This document shows positions 17,656 to 28,091 of a stretch of DNA of 37,899 bases, piece by piece. The number at the start of each line of letters is the position of its first letter. Within the stretch, counting starts at the first letter, position 1. Under the pieces are notes generated by a model. The model was given only the letters and a program-made list of their open reading frames with translations. It had not been told where the DNA came from and searched no databases. Origin of the DNA: Bacteroidales bacterium. GTDB taxonomy: Bacteria > Bacteroidota > Bacteroidia > Bacteroidales > Marinilabiliaceae. The translations under genes and the position numbers were made by a program. Location: contig JAKSLD010000026.1 in assembly GCA_024401395.1 (NCBI GenBank), positions 1 to 37,899 of the forward strand, in the 5' to 3' direction.

Positions 17656-18411
17656 TTAATGACATGGACCGTCAAATGTTATCAATGTTATAGCCGTGTC
17701 ATCATACTTGTCTCCCTTATATACATCTACAATCTCAAATTTCAACTCCCACTCTTTGCCTTGCTCTCCCAACAGGAATCCAATATCAAAGGTCTGATAA
17801 GCAAGCTTGTCTTCCAACTCAAGATCTGCTACAAACTTGCCCATATTGTATAATCTCAATGTCTTGACTCTCGAATTGTTCTTATATGCCTCTGGGGTCT
17901 TCGCATAACCATTGATAATTTCTATCTTATCAGGTTGTGTACTGGTCGAATCAAAGACAATAGTAATACTCTCGCCTATGCCATACCCTTTGACTCCTTC
18001 TACCCACGCATGACCGTATGTGTATAGCACATTTTCAGCTTTATACGAGATATTGCCCGTAGAGGCTAACTCACTCGATGAGTATGCCCCTTTTATTACC
18101 CCACAACAGAACCAACTGCACGCTTCTCCAAATGGATCTTCCCAGTCGCTACGATAATCACATCCAAAATTCTCACACAAATACTCTATCCTTTTCTCTT
18201 CTTCTTCCGATAGCTGTTCCTCATTTTCTACTTTGGATTCCAATTTTTTAAACTCCGCAAATGCTTCTACATCTTTTCTAAAGTCTATCTCTTCACCGAC
18301 ATGTGCTGGTTTCATTACCTTCGCATCTCGCCCTCCGGAATTGCATCGGCATAGCAATAAAGGCATAGCCGCCATGGTTATTACCAATAATATCAAAGTT
18401 TGTTTCTTCAT
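17656..18411 (-). CDS. Lipoprotein with NADase-type glycan-binding-like domain
   Basis: A 251-residue protein with a hydrophobic N-terminus ending in LLLCRC (Cys21 and Cys23). It is probably a lipoprotein, although the lipobox is not canonical. A charged, helix-prone segment spans about 45-90. The C-terminal half (about 110-245) has the signs of the discoidin-like NADase-type glycan-binding domain: HAWVEGVKGYGIGESITI, IEIINGYAKTPEAYKNNSR, LRLYNMGKFVADLEL, and a closing VYKGDKYDDTAIT. Such domains are known next to toxins and on surface proteins; binding of sugar here is inferred. It lies 21 bases after the esterase gene on the same strand, so the two probably form an operon. Confidence 0.7.
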   Translation of the reverse strand: MKKQTLILLVITMAAMPLLLCRCNSGGRDAKVMKPAHVGEEIDFRKDVEAFAEFKKLESKVENEEQLSEEEEKRIEYLCENFGCDYRSDWEDPFGEACSWFCCGVIKGAYSSSELASTGNISYKAENVLYTYGHAWVEGVKGYGIGESITIVFDSTSTQPDKIEIINGYAKTPEAYKNNSRVKTLRLYNMGKFVADLELEDKLAYQTFDIGFLLGEQGKEWELKFEIVDVYKGDKYDDTAITLITFDGPCH

Positions 18412-18432
18412 AATAAAATATGATTTAACAAG

Positions 18433-19764
18433 TTATTTTTCCTTCTCTAACATCCATGTAATAGGGCTGTCGTCTGTCCAATCGTTCAATACTCTCACCC
18501 ACGAAAAATGGGAGTATATCATTCCTCCTTCTCCGTATTCTTCCATCTCTTGTGGCGAGTATATCACTAGTCGGTCCGACTCCGCCCCTAAGGCCTTACG
18601 CGCTTCAAACATCGAAATGGAACTTGTAACCTTACATACATTGTCTGCTTCTGCATGTGCAAAGCAGATAGGTAACTTGATAAACGCCTCTTGGTCTATC
18701 GGCATAAGTTCCATATCGCTTCCGTTCCACTTATATACGTCTTTCTGGAATGCTGTCTTCAAATCCTCAATAAATTGCCCTTCATATTTCTCTTTTACTT
18801 GATGTATAGGTACTATCGGATCCATAGAGCAGCATGGTATCGCTGCAGCTATCTTGTCTGGGAATTGCATACAGAATCGCATCGTTGCTCCTCCTCCACT
18901 AGATGCACCACATACATATACCCTCGTAGAGTCTATAATACCCTCTGTAATCAGCGAGTCAATGAGCGACATCTGCACCGCATTGTTCCTGTCTATCAAC
19001 TTTATCTTCTCCGGGTCTAATGAGGCACTGAACATATAGTTTGGGTTTGCTATACCAAACTTGAGTGTAGCACACTTAACTCCTGCCGTCTCCATCGATA
19101 CCACACTCCTGTCTGTCAGCACAGCTTGTTTGATTGGCATCTCATATTCGGAGCCTCCTATATTCCATACCATAATAGGCACATTCTTCATCACATTGCC
19201 GGCAGAGTCTTTTGGCAGGTGTAATAGGTATTCTCGCGTAATTCCTGCGTATGTGTGCTGACCGTACACGCAATCGTCTATTATCGCTGTCTTTGTCTCA
19301 TTGATATCAAATGCCGTGAAATTCAATCTGCTGTTGGTGCAGCTTACCTCCCATGGCTCATGCATAGCAACAAAAAATGTCTTTCCTAATATGGAAAATG
19401 GTCTCGTTCTTAGCATAAGCGTATCCCCAGATACACGAATACTTATCTCGTCATCTTCAAATACCTCTGGCGATTTCCCCGTAGCTGGGTCAATCCAGTT
19501 GGTAACTGTGTTGTTCAATATATCAAAATCCGATGCCGTTATCCCTTCTAATACCGACGTGTCATTGACAATAATGTCAAAACCATAAATCTCTACAGCT
19601 GCATCACCCACTTGTGTCAGTGCAGTAACATAATCAACAGCATCTCCCTTGGTTATCGTGACAGCGGTCTTCTTTGAAACATATATACATAGGATAACGA
19701 TAATAAGAATCAATGCAAGGATTATAATACCTAGCCACTTGAAAATCTTCTTTACAATATTCAT
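18433..19764 (-). CDS. Membrane-anchored alpha/beta-hydrolase esterase
   Basis: A 443-residue protein with one N-terminal transmembrane helix (LGIIILALILIIVILCIYV, residues 11-29) and an extracytoplasmic body. Residues about 40-150 form a beta-rich domain. About 165-440 form an alpha/beta hydrolase of the feruloyl-esterase or PHB-depolymerase-like type. The nucleophile is Ser288 in the motif CGASSGGG, and likely acid and base residues are Asp in AHAEADNV and His in YSHFSW. The substrate cannot be told; polysaccharide-linked esters or peptides are possible. A TATCTTTG box lies on the - strand at 19797-19790, and the gene is followed after 21 bases by the glycan-binding-type lipoprotein, suggesting a joint surface role. 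Confidence 0.75.
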   Translation of the reverse strand: MNIVKKIFKWLGIIILALILIIVILCIYVSKKTAVTITKGDAVDYVTALTQVGDAAVEIYGFDIIVNDTSVLEGITASDFDILNNTVTNWIDPATGKSPEVFEDDEISIRVSGDTLMLRTRPFSILGKTFFVAMHEPWEVSCTNSRLNFTAFDINETKTAIIDDCVYGQHTYAGITREYLLHLPKDSAGNVMKNVPIMVWNIGGSEYEMPIKQAVLTDRSVVSMETAGVKCATLKFGIANPNYMFSASLDPEKIKLIDRNNAVQMSLIDSLITEGIIDSTRVYVCGASSGGGATMRFCMQFPDKIAAAIPCCSMDPIVPIHQVKEKYEGQFIEDLKTAFQKDVYKWNGSDMELMPIDQEAFIKLPICFAHAEADNVCKVTSSISMFEARKALGAESDRLVIYSPQEMEEYGEGGMIYSHFSWVRVLNDWTDDSPITWMLEKEK

Positions 19765-19789
19765 GACGCGACACTTAATAAACCACTCA

Positions 19790-19797
19790 CAAAGATA
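19790..19797 (-). promoter_or_regulatory. -7 box before the esterase gene
   Basis: TATCTTTG on the - strand fits TAnnTTTG and lies 26 bases before the start codon. No TTTG is seen at the standard distance upstream, so the promoter is only partly supported. Confidence 0.45.
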
Positions 19798-19856
19798 TCA
19801 TTTCTAGTTAATCACAACATATGTCATATAAAAAAATAATTTTTTACAAATGAAGA

Positions 19857-19900
19857 GGAAAAAGAAGAGGCTGTGTCCAATAGTCTGACACAGCCTCTTC
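19857..19900 (-). terminator. Terminator at the end of the nitrogen operon
   Basis: A perfect 14-base stem GAAGAGGCTGTGTC / GACACAGCCTCTTC (19864-19877 with 19887-19900) lies 25 bases after the pyrG stop and runs into a T-rich tail on the - strand. It marks the end of the long leftward operon. Confidence 0.9.
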
Positions 19901-19925
19901 ATTATTCTTATTCAAGTATTATTCT

Positions 19926-21593
<1,668 letters not shown>

Positions 21594-21604
21594 TTATTGT
21601 TGTT

Positions 21605-23440
21605 CTATTTCTGGAGAGACTTATAGTATTCGATGAAAGCACGATCGAGCATTCGGAGTCCACCCTTAGTAGGATAATCTCCGGTGAAATACCAGTCGCC
21701 CGTATGGTCGGGGCAAGCCTTATGAAGACCCTCGACAGGTAGGAATATGATCTCTACAGGAACCTTCACCTCTGGAGGAGTGAGAAGCTGAACCATTTTA
21801 CGAGATATCTCCTGGTCGGTGAACTGAGAATAAATCTCCTTGACATAGTTTACAGAATCATCAGAGACACCCTCCTCGAGCTGTTTTGTGACCTTATTAT
21901 ATACATCGTCCACTACAGAATACATACCGCGATCCTTAAGGAGTTCGATAGCAGCCTTAAAAGCGATGAACTGCTCCACGCTAGACATATCGATACCATA
22001 GTAATCAGGGTAACGGATTTGAGGAGAAGAAGAGACGATGATGATCTTCTTAGGGTTGAGACGATTCATTATCTTGATGATAGACTGACGGAGAGTAGTA
22101 CCGCGAACGATACTATCGTCGATTATCACAAGATTATCCACATTAGGGACAAGGCTACCGTAGGTAATATCATAGACGTGAGCAGCGAGGTCATTACGGC
22201 TATTACCTTCGGCAATGAAAGTACGCAGCTTTATATCCTTGATAGCCACCTTCTCGCCGCGGACACGCATAGAGAGGATACGCTCCAGTTCCTCGTGAGA
22301 AGGATTATGCCCCAGAGCCTCGATGAGATTCACCTTCTGCTCATTGAGATAAGCATTCATACCATCGAGGAGACCATGATAAGCCACCTCGGCAGTATTA
22401 GGGATATAAGAGAAAACGGTATGCTCCACATCGTAGTCGATAGCAGGGAGAATCTGCGCTACAGTACCCTCGCCCATCATCTTACGCTCGCGATAGATAT
22501 CGACATCCGAGCCGCGAGAGAAATAGATACGTTCGAAAGAGCAAGCACGTTTACGGCCAGGAGTATTAATCTGCTCGAGGCGCATCTTACCATGCTTATT
22601 AGTGAGGAGAGCCTGACCAGGCTGGAGTTCATGAATATCCTCCGCCTGAACATTCAGTACAGTCTGGATAACCGGGCGTTCAGATGCCAATACGATAATC
22701 TCATCATCCTGATACCAGAAAGCAGAACGGATACCCCAAGGGTCGCGAACGGCGAAAGTCTCGCCACTACCAGTGAGGCCACACATCACGTAACCGCCAT
22801 CCCAGATAGGAGTAGACGTCTTGAGGACATTAGCGATATCCACCTTCTCCTCTATAGCATGAGTCAGGTCGAGACCAGTAAGACCCTCTGCATGGCACTG
22901 CTGGTATACGCGCTCTATCTCACGGTCGAGGCGATGACCCACCTGCTCAAGGATGATATGAGTATCGGCATACTTACGAGGGTGCTGACCATTAGCCACT
23001 ATGCTTTGGAAAATCTCATCCACATTCGTCATGTTGAAGTTGCCGCAGAGGGCGAGATTCTTCGCACGCCAGTTGTTACGGCGGAGGAACGGATGGATAT
23101 AATCAAGGCCACTTCTGCCTGTTGTTGAATAGCGGAGGTGGCCCATGTAAACCTCACCTAGGAAAGACCCGGTGGGCATTGAAGCTATGTTATTGAAAAT
23201 CTCGGTAATGGCGGTAGTTCCAGCGGCTCTTTCGCGGAACATATACTCGTCACCAGGGTTGGCATTGAGTTTGACGCAGGCTACACCTGCGCCCTCCTGA
23301 CCGCGATTGTGCTGTTTTTCCATGAGCAGATACAGCTTATTGAGGCCATAGTGCTCAGTACCATACTTTTCTTTGTAGAAAGAGAGTGGCTTCAGAAGTC
23401 TGATCATAGCCACTCCACATTCATGCTTTAACGTTTCCAT
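21605..23440 (-). CDS. purF: Amidophosphoribosyltransferase, long Bacteroidetes form
   Basis: A 611-residue class II glutamine amidotransferase fused to a phosphoribosyltransferase, probably making phosphoribosylamine, the first purine step. A seven-residue propeptide precedes the likely nucleophile Cys8 (HECGVAMI). Typical class II motifs follow: KQHNRGQEGAG and GHLRYSTTGRSG. The PRPP loop VIIDDSIVRGTT is near residues 430-442. It is over 100 residues longer than common PurF, with extra sequence before the PRPP loop and a C-terminal tail that includes CPDHTGDWYFTGDYP. A different specificity cannot be excluded, although this long form is known to me in the phylum. Its start overlaps the dapL end by 13 bases. 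Confidence 0.85.
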   Translation of the reverse strand: METLKHECGVAMIRLLKPLSFYKEKYGTEHYGLNKLYLLMEKQHNRGQEGAGVACVKLNANPGDEYMFRERAAGTTAITEIFNNIASMPTGSFLGEVYMGHLRYSTTGRSGLDYIHPFLRRNNWRAKNLALCGNFNMTNVDEIFQSIVANGQHPRKYADTHIILEQVGHRLDREIERVYQQCHAEGLTGLDLTHAIEEKVDIANVLKTSTPIWDGGYVMCGLTGSGETFAVRDPWGIRSAFWYQDDEIIVLASERPVIQTVLNVQAEDIHELQPGQALLTNKHGKMRLEQINTPGRKRACSFERIYFSRGSDVDIYRERKMMGEGTVAQILPAIDYDVEHTVFSYIPNTAEVAYHGLLDGMNAYLNEQKVNLIEALGHNPSHEELERILSMRVRGEKVAIKDIKLRTFIAEGNSRNDLAAHVYDITYGSLVPNVDNLVIIDDSIVRGTTLRQSIIKIMNRLNPKKIIIVSSSPQIRYPDYYGIDMSSVEQFIAFKAAIELLKDRGMYSVVDDVYNKVTKQLEEGVSDDSVNYVKEIYSQFTDQEISRKMVQLLTPPEVKVPVEIIFLPVEGLHKACPDHTGDWYFTGDYPTKGGLRMLDRAFIEYYKSLQK

Positions 23441-24657
23441 TGTTGAAATCTATGTATTGCTTCTTCTGTTTGCTGTTTGTTGCCAAATGCAGTGAGGCGT
23501 ACATAGCCCTCGCCTGAAGGACCGAAGCCCACGCCAGGCGTTGTTACGATACTAAGTTCGTGCAATACCTTATCGAAGAACTCCCATGAAGAGACGCCAT
23601 CCGGTGTTTTGAGCCAGATATATGGAGCATCCTCACCGCCGAAAGTCTGGTATCCGAGAGCATTAAGAGACTCGCGCATGAACTTGGCATTTGACATATA
23701 ATAGTTGATAGTCTCACGTACCTGCTTCTTACCCTCTGGGGAGTAGATAGCCTCTGCTGCGCGTTGTGTGATGTAGGAAGTACCATTGAACTTAGTACAC
23801 TGGCGACGGTTCCACAAGTGGTTGAGTTGGACCTCTGTACCATCAGAAGCCTTAACGACAAGATCTTTTGGCACGACGGTGCAACCGCAACGTACGCCAG
23901 TGAATCCAGCAGTCTTGGAGAAACTGCGGAATTCAATGGCCACCTTCTTGGCGCCCTCGATCTCATAGATAGAGTGAGGAATGTCATCGTGCTGGATATA
24001 AGCCTCGTATGCTGCGTCAAATAAAATCAAGCTACCATGTAAAAGAGCATACTCGACCCAAGCAGAGAGTTCTGCGCGCGTGATGACTGTACCAGTAGGG
24101 TTGTTTGGATAACAGAGATATATGATATCGATACGTTTTTCAGGAATCTGAGGCTTGAAGTTGTTGGCACTAGATACTGGGATGCGAGTGATATTAGACC
24201 AACCATCCTTAGTAGGCACGCCAGCGCGGCCACACATCACATTAGAGTCGACATAAACCGGATAAACAGGATCTGTGAGACCGATTGAGCACTGAGGGCC
24301 GAGGATATCGCCGATATTACCACAATCACTCTTAGCGCCATCGCTAATGAAAACCTCGTCGAGATCGAGCGACACACCGCGAGGGTTGAAATCATTCTCA
24401 ATGATAGCCTTACGTAGGAAATCGTAGCCCTGCTCAGGACCATAGCCATGGAAAGTAGAAGATGAAGCCATTTCATCTACGGCCTTATGCATCGCCTCGA
24501 TAGCGGCAGGACAGAGGGGTTGAGTGACATCCCCGATTCCTAAGCTGATAACTTGTGCTTCGGGGTTAGATTCTCGGTATTGGCGTACTTTTTTGGCTAT
24601 ATCCGAGAACAAATAGTTGTTGGACAACTTCAAGAAATTCTCGTTGACTAGTGTCAT
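23428..24657 (-). CDS. dapL: LL-diaminopimelate aminotransferase
   Basis: A 409-residue PLP enzyme that converts tetrahydrodipicolinate directly to LL-diaminopimelate with glutamate as amino donor, bypassing the succinylated or acetylated intermediates. The N-terminal MTLVNENFLKLSNNYLFSDI is characteristic. Also seen are GIGDVTQPL, CYPNNPTGTV, and the PLP-binding Lys248 in FRSFSKTAGFTGVRCG. The ATG at 24657 is preferred over a TTG four codons upstream. It lies 21 bases after dapF, whose product acts on its product, and it overlaps the next gene by 13 bases. Confidence 0.95.
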   Translation of the reverse strand: MTLVNENFLKLSNNYLFSDIAKKVRQYRESNPEAQVISLGIGDVTQPLCPAAIEAMHKAVDEMASSSTFHGYGPEQGYDFLRKAIIENDFNPRGVSLDLDEVFISDGAKSDCGNIGDILGPQCSIGLTDPVYPVYVDSNVMCGRAGVPTKDGWSNITRIPVSSANNFKPQIPEKRIDIIYLCYPNNPTGTVITRAELSAWVEYALLHGSLILFDAAYEAYIQHDDIPHSIYEIEGAKKVAIEFRSFSKTAGFTGVRCGCTVVPKDLVVKASDGTEVQLNHLWNRRQCTKFNGTSYITQRAAEAIYSPEGKKQVRETINYYMSNAKFMRESLNALGYQTFGGEDAPYIWLKTPDGVSSWEFFDKVLHELSIVTTPGVGFGPSGEGYVRLTAFGNKQQTEEAIHRFQQWKR

Positions 24658-24678
24658 AACGGATTGCAAAATTAATGG

Positions 24679-25563
24679 TTATTCTTCAATTATAAACCCT
24701 TCGAACGAAGTTTCGGCAGGTCCAGTCATATAAATTTTGTTATCTGCCTCAGACCAAAGGATTTGGAGATCACCTCCATCCATACGGACGATAGACTGGC
24801 GACCAGCGCGACCTGTGAGGGAAGCTGCTACGGCTGTAGCGCAAGCACCTGTACCGCAAGCCTGGGTAATACCCGAGCCACGTTCCCAGACACGCATACG
24901 GAGTACGCCATCCGGCAATACCTGAACGAACTCGATATTAGCACGTTCCGGGAAGATAGGGTTAAATTCGATTTGAGGGCCGATATGCTCAAGGTCAATC
25001 TTCTTGATATCATCCACGAAGATTACGCAATGAGGGTTGCCCATACAAACGTATGTCGGTGCGAACGTAAAATCGTCAACAATGATAGGCTGACCATCCA
25101 AAGTACCATCCTCAGTATTGACCTGAGCCTTATTAGAGAGGACCGGTTCACCCATATCCACAGTAGCGGCAACGGCAGTACCATTCTTAATATCTAGTTT
25201 GATTTTCTTAATACCGGCATTAGTCTCGAGATCTATGTCTGTATTAAGGGAGGTATAAGGATGTGTTAAGGAAGCGTCAAGAGACTTGCTTATGTATTTA
25301 TCATAAACAAACTTTCCAACGCAACGAGAGCCATTCCCGCACATCATAGCCTCCGAGCCATCGGCATTGAAGATACGCATACGGTAATCAGCCTTATCAG
25401 ACTTACTGATAAGAATGAGGCCATCGGAGCCTATACCAGTGTGATACTTACTCCACTTGACAGAAAACGAGGCTGGGTCGGCTATAGGGAAACGATCAGA
25501 ATCGATATAGATATAATCGTTTCCCAGACCATGCATTTTCGTAAATTCGATTTTACGGCTCAT
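24679..25563 (-). CDS. dapF: Diaminopimelate epimerase
   Basis: A 294-residue PLP-independent epimerase that turns LL-diaminopimelate into the meso form used for lysine and peptidoglycan. It has two pseudo-symmetric lobes, each with a catalytic Cys: Cys75 in [11 protein letters not shown] and Cys236 in [12 protein letters not shown]. The N-terminal [14 protein letters not shown] is typical. The length is slightly above the usual 275. It follows asnB by 3 bases and precedes dapL by 21 bases, so the DapL-DapF pair of the lysine branch is embedded in the nitrogen operon. Confidence 0.96.
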   Translation of the reverse strand: MSRKIEFTKMHGLGNDYIYIDSDRFPIADPASFSVKWSKYHTGIGSDGLILISKSDKADYRMRIFNADGSEAMMCGNGSRCVGKFVYDKYISKSLDASLTHPYTSLNTDIDLETNAGIKKIKLDIKNGTAVAATVDMGEPVLSNKAQVNTEDGTLDGQPIIVDDFTFAPTYVCMGNPHCVIFVDDIKKIDLEHIGPQIEFNPIFPERANIEFVQVLPDGVLRMRVWERGSGITQACGTGACATAVAASLTGRAGRQSIVRMDGGDLQILWSEADNKIYMTGPAETSFEGFIIEE

Positions 25564-25566
25564 AGA

Positions 25567-27264
25567 TTAGTAAGCTTTTTCGTGAACACCCTTAACTGCG
25601 CGACCACTAGGATCGTTCATATTCTTGAACGACTCATCCCAAGCGAGAGCCTCGGCAGAGCTACAAGCTACAGAAGGTACGGAAGGTACGCTGCGAGCTG
25701 CGGACTCTGAAGGGAAATGCTCTTCGAAGATAGTGCGGTAGTAATACTCCTCCTTATTACGTGGAGGGTTGATAGGGAAACGTTCAGCTGCGTGAGCCAT
25801 CTGCTCGTCAGACACAGCCTCAGAAGTAATCTTCTTGAGAGTATCGATCCAAGAATAACCTACGCCGTCGGAGAACTGCTCCTTCTGGCGCCATACGATT
25901 TCCTCAGGGAGGTGATCAGAGAAAGCCTCACGAACGATTTTCTTCTCCATTGTAGTGCCTGGGCACATTTTAGCCTGAGGGTTGGTACGCATTGCTACGT
26001 CGAGGAACTCCTTATCGAGGAAAGGCACACGACCCTCGACACCCCAAGCAGAGAGAGATTTATTAGCACGGAGGCAATCGTACTGATGAAGTTTAGAGAG
26101 CTTACGTACAGTCTCCTCGTGGAAAGCCTGTGCGTTTGGAGCCTTATGGAAATAGAGGTAACCACCGAAGATTTCATCAGCGCCCTCACCAGAGAGAACC
26201 ATCTTGATACCCATAGACTTGATAACTCGGGCAAGAAGGTACATAGGAGTAGAAGCGCGAACGGTAGTCACGTCGTAAGTTTCGATGAAATAGATAACAT
26301 CGCGGATGGCATCGAGGCCCTCCTGGATGGTATAGTTGATTTCGTGGTGAACGGTACCGATATGATCGGCAACGAGTTTTGCCTTAGCCAAGTCAGGTGC
26401 GCCCTTAAGACCCACTGCGAAAGAGTGGAGACGAGGCCACCAAGCCTTAGTCTTGCTATCATCCTCGATACGGTTCTCAGCGTATTTCTCAGTAATAGCA
26501 GAAATAACGCTAGAATCGAGACCGCCAGAGAGGAGAACACCATAAGGCACATCCGACATCATCTGACGTTTTACAGCCTCACGGAGAGCCTGACGGATAT
26601 CCTCGCTAGATGCTGAGTTATTCTTTACGGCATCATACTGCATCCAGTCGCGAGTATACCATTTTTTGAGTCCAGGTTTCTTGCTCCAATAGTAATGGCC
26701 TGGGAGGAAAGGCTCATAGCGCTCGCATTGACCCTCGAGCGCTTTGAGCTCAGAAGCAACATATACCTTGCCATCGGCATCAAAGCCGATATACAATGGA
26801 ATCACACCGATATGGTCACGACCGATGAGGAATTCATCGCGCAGCTCATCATAGAGAGCGAAAGCGAAGATACCGTTAAGGCTTTCGAACAACTTAACGA
26901 TACCAGCCTCTTTAGCTGCTGCATCGTCGTGATTGATATCCTGCCACAAAGCAAGGATTACCTCACAGTCGCTACCAGTTTGGAATGCGTATCTACCTTC
27001 AAAATCCTGACGTATAGACTTATGATTGTATATCTCTCCATTGACAGCGAGGATTTGATTACGGTCAGGCGAAAAGAGAGGTTGTCCTCCGCTCTCAGGA
27101 TCCACAATACTTAGTCTTTCATGGGCTAGGATAGCTGACTTCCCACAATATATGCCACTCCAGTCTGGTCCACGATGACGAATCTTCTGGCTCATACGTA
27201 GGGCTTTATCACGCAGAGCTGTTGTCTGCGTCTGGATGTTGAAGATAGATACAATTCCGCACAT
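25567..27264 (-). CDS. asnB: Asparagine synthase (glutamine-hydrolysing)
   Basis: A 565-residue AsnB that makes asparagine from aspartate, ATP and glutamine. The class II amidotransferase domain begins at the nucleophile Cys2 (MCGIVSIF), with RHRGPDWSG and NGEIYNH following. The synthetase domain has the ATP pyrophosphatase loop SGGLDSS at 246-252 and LSGEGADEIFGGY. The length is normal for the bacterial enzyme. An 11-base palindrome AGTATTATACT abuts the start codon on its 5' side, and a hairpin (about 27280-27306) lies between it and the preceding outer-membrane gene, 47 bases upstream. It is followed by dapF with only 3 bases between. Confidence 0.96.
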   Translation of the reverse strand: MCGIVSIFNIQTQTTALRDKALRMSQKIRHRGPDWSGIYCGKSAILAHERLSIVDPESGGQPLFSPDRNQILAVNGEIYNHKSIRQDFEGRYAFQTGSDCEVILALWQDINHDDAAAKEAGIVKLFESLNGIFAFALYDELRDEFLIGRDHIGVIPLYIGFDADGKVYVASELKALEGQCERYEPFLPGHYYWSKKPGLKKWYTRDWMQYDAVKNNSASSEDIRQALREAVKRQMMSDVPYGVLLSGGLDSSVISAITEKYAENRIEDDSKTKAWWPRLHSFAVGLKGAPDLAKAKLVADHIGTVHHEINYTIQEGLDAIRDVIYFIETYDVTTVRASTPMYLLARVIKSMGIKMVLSGEGADEIFGGYLYFHKAPNAQAFHEETVRKLSKLHQYDCLRANKSLSAWGVEGRVPFLDKEFLDVAMRTNPQAKMCPGTTMEKKIVREAFSDHLPEEIVWRQKEQFSDGVGYSWIDTLKKITSEAVSDEQMAHAAERFPINPPRNKEEYYYRTIFEEHFPSESAARSVPSVPSVACSSAEALAWDESFKNMNDPSGRAVKGVHEKAY

Positions 27265-27278
27265 AGTATTATACTGTT

Positions 27279-27307
27279 TTTGGTGGGCGATTCCTGATTA
27301 TTGGGAA
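27279..27307 (-). other. Intra-operon hairpin between the outer-membrane gene and asnB
   Basis: GGCGATTCC and GGAACCGCC, with one internal mismatch, form a stem of about 9 pairs around TGATTATTG. On the - strand it is followed by CACCAAAAACAG, not a T-run, so it is more likely an RNA processing or stability element than a terminator. Confidence 0.45.
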
Positions 27308-27311
27308 CCGC

Positions 27312-28031
27312 CTAAAGTTGAGGTATTAGAGAGAAACCTACGACGAAGTAGGCGTGTTGAGAACAAGGGTTAGCCGATACATTAGCAAATACAGGCATAG
27401 AGAGAGACTCAGTAAGTTTAATCTCCTTAGATGCGCCGAGAGCTATATTAGTAATGGCGAAACCAGATGTTCCGTAGAAATCAGTCTCCCAAGGCACGAG
27501 ACCGACAGAAGCAGTCCAGTCGAGCGTTGCCAAAGAAAAAGGAGCAGAGACTTCGAAGTACGAAGAGTAGGCACGTTTGCCATCCTCCTTAGCACCATCA
27601 TTACCAGCGAAGTTGGTAAACCACTGAAGCGAGAGAGGTCCGAAATCGTAACCTACATTAGCCTCATAGATATGATTAGTGCTATGCGCCTTATACATGA
27701 AATAACGTCCGCGAACATCGCCGCCAGCGTTAAACCAATAGTCGGTCACACCGATATTGAAACCACCAGCTGAGTAAGCTACTGTGAGATCGAACTCCTT
27801 CGTATCAGAAGCATCGAAACCTACGCTACCCCATGCCGATACAGAGAGACCCTTATAAGAGACACCCAACGAAGGTTGAACAGAGATATTGCCGCAATCT
27901 GTACCACGCCAGATATATTGACTAACGAAATCTGCGCCAAGAGTTGGTTCTGCTGTATCTTGAGCATTTGCCGATGCCATGCCGAAGCATGACATCACTG
28001 CAAATAATATTGTATACTTAATCACTTTCAT
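27312..28031 (-). CDS. Outer-membrane beta-barrel protein, TorF/Gcw_chp-like
   Basis: A 239-residue exported protein. The signal peptide ends near ANA-QDT (residue 23). The mature start ADFVSQYIWRGTDCGN has the YxxRG signature of the Gcw_chp/TorF putative porin family. About ten amphipathic strands follow, and the last (AYFVVGFSLIPQL) fits a barrel end. No transported molecule is known for this family. Its place between amtB and asnB suggests that it passes a nitrogen compound or ammonium across the outer membrane, or otherwise serves this operon; this is inference. Spacing is 60 bases from amtB and 47 to asnB. Confidence 0.75.
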   Translation of the reverse strand: MKVIKYTILFAVMSCFGMASANAQDTAEPTLGADFVSQYIWRGTDCGNISVQPSLGVSYKGLSVSAWGSVGFDASDTKEFDLTVAYSAGGFNIGVTDYWFNAGGDVRGRYFMYKAHSTNHIYEANVGYDFGPLSLQWFTNFAGNDGAKEDGKRAYSSYFEVSAPFSLATLDWTASVGLVPWETDFYGTSGFAITNIALGASKEIKLTESLSMPVFANVSANPCSQHAYFVVGFSLIPQL

Positions 28032-28091
28032 ATTACGTAGTTCTATAATTGATAAAAATGGTTAGTTTTAGAAATGGACCAACAGAGATGG

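Noticed and set aside
22019-23128. 369-codon open frame antisense to purF (similar ones antisense to pyrG at 20823-21626 and asnB at 25717-26616)
   Set aside because: These are shadows: the sense genes avoid TTA, CTA and TCA codons, which keeps the opposite strand open. The translations look like no protein family and lack ribosome sites.
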